From Calothrix sp. PCC 7103 (GTDB lineage Bacteria > Cyanobacteriota > Cyanobacteriia > Cyanobacteriales > Nostocaceae), in assembly GCF_000331305.1 (NCBI RefSeq), contig NZ_KB217478.1:1115366-1179365 (forward strand): a stretch of DNA of 64,000 nucleotides, written 5' to 3'. Every line of letters starts with the position of its first letter. Position 1 is the first letter of the stretch. Positions 60,278 through 64,000 of the stretch are shown here, piece by piece. Both the position numbers and the translations under genes were made by a program. Under the pieces are notes generated by a model. That model ran no database searches. It was not told the origin of the DNA and saw only the letters and a list, made by a program, of their open reading frames with translations.

Positions 60278-61837
60278 TTATGTACCCAACATTCTAATTT
60301 GTTGCATTTGGTAACGAACAATAACAGGATGAGTGAGACGGTTTATTTCAGTGTTGCCAAACTCAATATCTTTAGGTAATTCAAATATATGTTGTAATAA
60401 GGGGGTGGTGAGATATCGAGTTGGAATTTCAAGCTTTAGTTTTGTTGTATCTATATTATTTCGTGATGCGAGAACAAAACCCCAAGAACCAAACGAGGGT
60501 ACATCAGCAACATAGGGATGTACCATAAGTCCTGTATAAGCTATTGTGGCAGTTATACAGCTTATAACTTTTGGTGTAAAGAATGAGCTTGATGCTTGGG
60601 TAACAAGAACACCATTTTCTGCAAGGCGCCCCATTAACCGCCGATAAAATCCATCTGAATAAAGTTTGGCTAAACTATCATGGTCTGGGTCAGGAAAATC
60701 TGCAATTATTACATCGAATATGTCGGGTAATTTAGGCGCCTGTATAAATGCATCAGCGTTGATTACTTGAACGCGCGGGTCTTTGAGTGAGTTAGCGTTA
60801 ACTTTAGCTAATTGCGGGTAACGAGTAGCTAATTTGACTATCGTTGGGTCAAGTTCAATTAGAACAACACGCTCTACATCCTGCCATTTCAATACTTCTC
60901 GCACTGCCATTCCATCACCAGCGCCTAATACAAGTACTTTTTTACGCTGGGGAACTGCACTCATAGCTGGGTGTACTAATGCTTCGTGATAGCGGTACTC
61001 ATCGACAGTGGAAAATTGTAAGTCACCATCGAGAAATAAACGCAGGTCTTTACCTTGACGTGTTAAAACAATACGTTGGTAAGTTGATTGAACTCGCTTA
61101 ATGATTGGCGCATTATATAAATTATTTTCGAGCTTGTTGCCTAGTGGGATAGATGCTGGCGCCGATACAAGTAAGACTATACCCAATATCAATCCTGTGT
61201 AACCCCAACGACGCATTGATGGAAAACACTGTCCAATAGCAAATACCATTAAAGCAGGAAAGGCACCTAACACAAACGCAGTGGGAAACATGCTCAAAAA
61301 AGGTAATAAAAGTAGGGGAAATGCTAGCGACCCTAACAAACCACCCAAATAATCAAGTGCCAGCACTCCAGAAATAGCATCGCGTACACCATCAACTATT
61401 TCAAGCAAGCGTGCGATAATTGGCACTTCTAAGCCTGCTAAAATTCCCAGTAAGATAGTGACGACGAATAAAGCTTGCCAAATTACAGCGCTATCGGCAA
61501 CGAACAGCGCGAATAATGCCATTGGTAATAAGGCAGTTAAAGGTGCTATGAGTAGTTCAATTTTTATAAAGGCAGTTAGCATTTCACGCTGTAATGTGCG
61601 TCCTTGTTCTTTAGGTGCGATAAATCTGCTCAAGTATGAACCGATACCCATTGCTGCTAGGAATCCACCTATGGCAATACCATATGCTAGCGCTTGGTTG
61701 CCCATTAAATAACTTGCTAGGTTGCCCAGTAATAATTCAACAGCTAATCCTGTGCCGGATGATACTGCGGCTGCTAATAACAATATATTTCGCTGTCGTT
61801 TGTTTATAAAAATACTTTCTTCTGTTTCGGCGCCCAT
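60278..61837 (-). CDS. Membrane-bound spermidine-synthase-like protein
   Basis: A 519-residue protein with about seven membrane segments in the first 225 residues and a C-terminal polyamine aminopropyltransferase-like domain (about 250-480). The domain has a methyltransferase-type glycine loop VLVLGAGDGMAVREVLKW, acidic VVLIELDPTIVKLA, VINADAFIQAP and IIADFPDPDHDSLAKLYS, where the D-x-P motif resembles spermidine synthases. The real substrate of this membrane family is not known; it lies with DUF4178 and two envelope-type genes in a four-gene cluster on one strand. Confidence 0.92.
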   Translation of the reverse strand: MGAETEESIFINKRQRNILLLAAAVSSGTGLAVELLLGNLASYLMGNQALAYGIAIGGFLAAMGIGSYLSRFIAPKEQGRTLQREMLTAFIKIELLIAPLTALLPMALFALFVADSAVIWQALFVVTILLGILAGLEVPIIARLLEIVDGVRDAISGVLALDYLGGLLGSLAFPLLLLPFLSMFPTAFVLGAFPALMVFAIGQCFPSMRRWGYTGLILGIVLLVSAPASIPLGNKLENNLYNAPIIKRVQSTYQRIVLTRQGKDLRLFLDGDLQFSTVDEYRYHEALVHPAMSAVPQRKKVLVLGAGDGMAVREVLKWQDVERVVLIELDPTIVKLATRYPQLAKVNANSLKDPRVQVINADAFIQAPKLPDIFDVIIADFPDPDHDSLAKLYSDGFYRRLMGRLAENGVLVTQASSSFFTPKVISCITATIAYTGLMVHPYVADVPSFGSWGFVLASRNNIDTTKLKLEIPTRYLTTPLLQHIFELPKDIEFGNTEINRLTHPVIVRYQMQQIRMLGT

Positions 61838-61861
61838 ATATTCCTAAAATTTAAAATCAAA

Positions 61862-62098
61862 TCATTTCCCGGTTCCTGGTCCACCACCTTGGAAATTTTC
61901 GTAATTGGTGCGTTCTGTCGATGTAAAAATCCATACACCTTGTGAATTATATCGTCCTGATGGATTTGTGCCTTCACGCGGTGAATAATTTGATTGCTGT
62001 TCTTGACGCAAAACTAGGGCACTGGAGTCAGTGACGCTGGCATATATTGTTGAAGCAGCAATTAATACGGTTCCGACAGATAAAACTTTGGTAATCAT
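61862..62098 (-). CDS. Small secreted protein of the spermidine-synthase-like cluster
   Basis: A 78-residue protein with a signal-like start (LSVGTVLIAASTIYASVTDS) and a polar, glycine-rich mature part (SNYSPREGTNPSGRYNSQGV, NYENFQGGGPGTGK). It is separated by 24 bases from the spermidine-synthase-like gene and by 3 bases from the gene before it, so it is in the same operon. No known family was recognised. Confidence 0.75.
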   Translation of the reverse strand: MITKVLSVGTVLIAASTIYASVTDSSALVLRQEQQSNYSPREGTNPSGRYNSQGVWIFTSTERTNYENFQGGGPGTGK

Positions 62099-62101
62099 AA
62101 T

Positions 62102-63109
62102 TTAATTATTTACAGCTACGTCCTTAGGGGCTTCCAAATAAATTACATCAGTAGGTAGAACAGTTCGGGCGCCATCGCGAACTATGAGTTTTGTTCGGTC
62201 TATAGGTGCATCAGGATAAACTTCTACGTGAAAACCGTAAGAGTTGCGTTCAGGTATTACAAAGAATTTGTCTAGTTTAGCAACAGCTTTTATAAACTGC
62301 CCATCTTTTGTTTTACGCTTAACGTTAACATCGGTTGATTCACAGTATATTTGTTCGCCATAGCCGTCATTAATAACTAGCCTAACTTCTAGTTGCCGAG
62401 GCGCCGTTTCGTCAGCATCGACTTCGACACGAAGACGCACCAAACGTTTTTCTCCTCCAAATATTCCACGTCCAGTAGGGTCACTATCCTGAATTTTTTC
62501 AAAAATCGCACGCTTGCCACTTTTACGGGCAGCATACATAGTTGCCAACGCTAAAGGACAAGAAAAAATCATTCCTAACCATAAATATCCAGTATCGATA
62601 ACCCCGTCACTGACAGTAACTTGAAACGATACAGGTTGATTTAAATCTTTTCCATCTGTAGTTCCATAATCAAGCAGTGCGAGTGCAACCGTCAATCTCT
62701 CATCTTGCTTCGCGCGTACATCTAACCCACCAAGAGTATCTTGTTCAGCCCAACTTCCATACTCTCCATCCTCATACCAAGTACCAGTTTCACTCCATCC
62801 TTCCTTAGTACCCGATGCTATTACTTTTCCAGCTTTATCAAGTAATTGAATTTCAAACGCTACCCACTCATTCGCGTTTATTCGGGCTTCAGCATCAACA
62901 CGTAGGGCGCCAAGCGTATGTGGTTTTAATTCTATCGGTTTAAGTTTTGCAGGCTCATCATCAACCTTTACTGTTTCATTTAACAGCGTTCGCTGCCACA
63001 TTGGTGACAGAATTAACGTTACAAAAATTAATATGAAACTAGTGAAGGCGCCCCAAGCCCACCAATCAATAAAACGGCTTGTTCGCTTCGTTGTTGTAAC
63101 CACTTGCAT
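62102..63109 (-). CDS. Two-helix envelope protein of the spermidine-synthase-like cluster
   Basis: A 335-residue protein with a membrane helix at about residues 17-38, a periplasmic beta-rich domain (about 60-170, with the VDAEARINANEWVAFEIQLL and YEDGEYGSWAEQDTLGGLDV stretches), a second helix at about 174-195 and a cytoplasmic beta domain to the end (LVRLRVEVDADETAPRQLEV). It is the first gene of the four-gene cluster. I recognise no named family by eye; genes of this layout recur next to DUF4178 and spermidine-synthase-like genes. Confidence 0.8.
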   Translation of the reverse strand: MQVVTTTKRTSRFIDWWAWGAFTSFILIFVTLILSPMWQRTLLNETVKVDDEPAKLKPIELKPHTLGALRVDAEARINANEWVAFEIQLLDKAGKVIASGTKEGWSETGTWYEDGEYGSWAEQDTLGGLDVRAKQDERLTVALALLDYGTTDGKDLNQPVSFQVTVSDGVIDTGYLWLGMIFSCPLALATMYAARKSGKRAIFEKIQDSDPTGRGIFGGEKRLVRLRVEVDADETAPRQLEVRLVINDGYGEQIYCESTDVNVKRKTKDGQFIKAVAKLDKFFVIPERNSYGFHVEVYPDAPIDRTKLIVRDGARTVLPTDVIYLEAPKDVAVNN

Positions 63110-63403
63110 TGTAATTGTATAAATTTAAAAGCGTGTTAATTACTCCATACTAGCCCTCGATTTTCAAAAATGCCAAAAATGTAGCACAACCCAGAAAGCC
63201 TGTGCAGTGTAAGTAAGAGAAAATTTGCAACGGATTATGAACGGATGTAGCGGATAGTTAATTGGTTCTTCATAGGCGCCATAATCTTATAGGCAGGAAC
63301 GCGCCTTGCCAAACGTAAAGATTTGACCCTTTTTGACCCTTACAGTAAATCGATTTAGAGCAGATGGGAATACTAAGTGTAAACGTTTAAAGAATATGTC
63401 CCG
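63110..63403. repeat. Intergenic region with one AACGGATG repeat arm
   Basis: Divergent promoter region between the envelope-protein gene and the kinase gene. It holds a single repeat arm GCAACGGATTATGAACGGAT plus GTAGCGGATA (63227-63256), identical in its first 20 bases to the arm at 40847, and a direct duplication TTTGACCCTTTTTGACCCTT (about 63324-63343). No gene was seen. Confidence 0.7.
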
Positions 63404-64000
63404 ATGATTACTACACAAGTCTATATTCCCGGATACCAAGTTACTGAAAAACTCTATGATGGTTCTCGTACCCTGGTTTATCGCGCTTTGCGAGAATGGG
63501 ACTCGTTACCAGTAGTCATAAAACTATTGAAAAATGACTATCCGAGTTTCTCGGAGTTATTACAATTTCGCAACCAATACACCATTGCCAAAAATATCAA
63601 CTTCCCCGGAATCATCCAAACCTACAGTCTCGAATCCTTTCAAAATGCTTATATACTGGTAATGGAAGATTTTGGGGGAATTTCCCTCAAAGAATATTTT
63701 AGCAATGAACAAAATAAAGCATCCCTAGAAGAAATTTTAAAAATAGTCATTTCCCTATGCGATACCTTAGATATTCTCTATCGCCATCGCATTATTCATA
63801 AAGATATTAAACCAGCTAACATTTTAATCAATCCCCAAACAAAGCAAGTTAAATTAATCGACTTTAGTATCGCTTCCTTACTACCAAAAGAAACCCAAGA
63901 AATCAAAAGTCCCAACGTTTTAGAAGGAACCCTAGCATATATTTCCCCGGAACAAACAGGAAGAATGAACCGGGGAATCGACTACCGCAGTGATTTTTAT
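63404..64000 (+). CDS. Ser/Thr protein kinase, N-terminal part (runs off the window)
   Basis: The first 199 residues of a protein kinase from the ATG at 63404. It has a glycine-loop-like GYQVTEKLYDGSRTLVYRAL, the ATP-binding Lys in LPVVIKLLKND, then HRIIHKDIKPANILI (catalytic loop HKD in place of HRD) and VKLIDFSIAS (DFS in place of DFG), then GTLAYISPEQTGRMNRGIDY. This HKD/DFS pattern and GTLAYISPEQTGRMNR typify the very large cyanobacterial kinase-AAA-GAF-histidine-kinase proteins; the rest would lie beyond the window. Confidence 0.9.
   Translation, partial: MITTQVYIPGYQVTEKLYDGSRTLVYRALREWDSLPVVIKLLKNDYPSFSELLQFRNQYTIAKNINFPGIIQTYSLESFQNAYILVMEDFGGISLKEYFSNEQNKASLEEILKIVISLCDTLDILYRHRIIHKDIKPANILINPQTKQVKLIDFSIASLLPKETQEIKSPNVLEGTLAYISPEQTGRMNRGIDYRSDFY

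Noticed and set aside
1-64000. tRNA and rRNA genes
   Set aside because: I looked for TTCGAAT/GGTTCGA-type T-loops with paired arms and for conserved rRNA stretches and recognised none; a covariance-model search would be needed to exclude them.

Overview
The window is chromosomal DNA from a cyanobacterium, most likely a filamentous, Nostocales-type one. The evidence is a low-to-middling GC content, cyanobacteria-typical families (DUF3598, DUF3288, YlqD, an E2 of the cyanobacterial type, split Gdt1-like manganese/calcium transporters, ClpC, an MCE lipid-transport pair, a CrtISO-like oxidase, a PknB-type kinase with a DFS motif) and very many dispersed short repeats. The palindrome GGCGCC is extremely frequent (about 100 copies by hand count, roughly one per 600 bases), whereas I saw no copy of the usual cyanobacterial HIP1 octamer GCGATCGC. 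No rRNA, tRNA or CRISPR array was recognised.

Bases 1-11013 are an exopolysaccharide locus: six family-4 glycosyltransferases (the first cut by the window edge), a Wzy-like polymerase, a methyltransferase, a 2OG-Fe(II) oxygenase, a DUF218 protein and a WcaF/HpsU-type acetyltransferase. Bases 11173-19902 are a compact operon that looks like a reduced type IV secretion apparatus: two small membrane proteins, a VirB4-like ATPase, a secreted coiled-coil protein, a VirB6/TrbL-like membrane protein, two tandem VirB8-like proteins and a VirB10/TrbI-like protein. It has no visible relaxase, coupling protein or VirB11. A Wzc-like chain-length/tyrosine-kinase protein (20018-22159) follows, so the secretion-like operon lies inside the polysaccharide locus.

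Bases 22307-32573 hold a split Gdt1 pair, a MazEF-type toxin-antitoxin, an orphan BMP-type nucleoside-binding lipoprotein, a TauE/SafE permease, a formamidase, a DUF5678-retropepsin protein, urease accessory genes ureEFG and an FAD monooxygenase. Bases 32574-36180 are repeat-rich and decaying: a frameshifted GIY-YIG gene, an exact 60-bp tandem array, an acetyltransferase with an internal stop, and a wrecked copy of a TerB-like gene next to its intact paralogue.

Bases 36181-48985 carry housekeeping and membrane genes: murF, clpC, a CadD-like transporter, an MCE protein with its ABC ATPase, a CrtISO-like oxidoreductase, recQ and a GNAT acetyltransferase. Bases 49006-55125 are a tight seven-gene minus-strand operon of enzyme-fold proteins (NTF2-like, quinone oxidoreductase, bicupin, alpha/beta hydrolase, lipocalin-like, aldehyde dehydrogenase, nitrilase-like). 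In two of these the canonical nucleophile is replaced, so it may be an undescribed pathway. Two tandem small membrane proteins, one starting with TTG, lie just upstream.

Bases 56803-63109 carry ylqD, the pyruvate dehydrogenase E2 gene, a MITE-like element and a DUF4178/membrane-spermidine-synthase cluster. The window ends inside a large Ser/Thr kinase gene. Several gene 3' ends run into dispersed repeats that supply the final residues and the stop codon.
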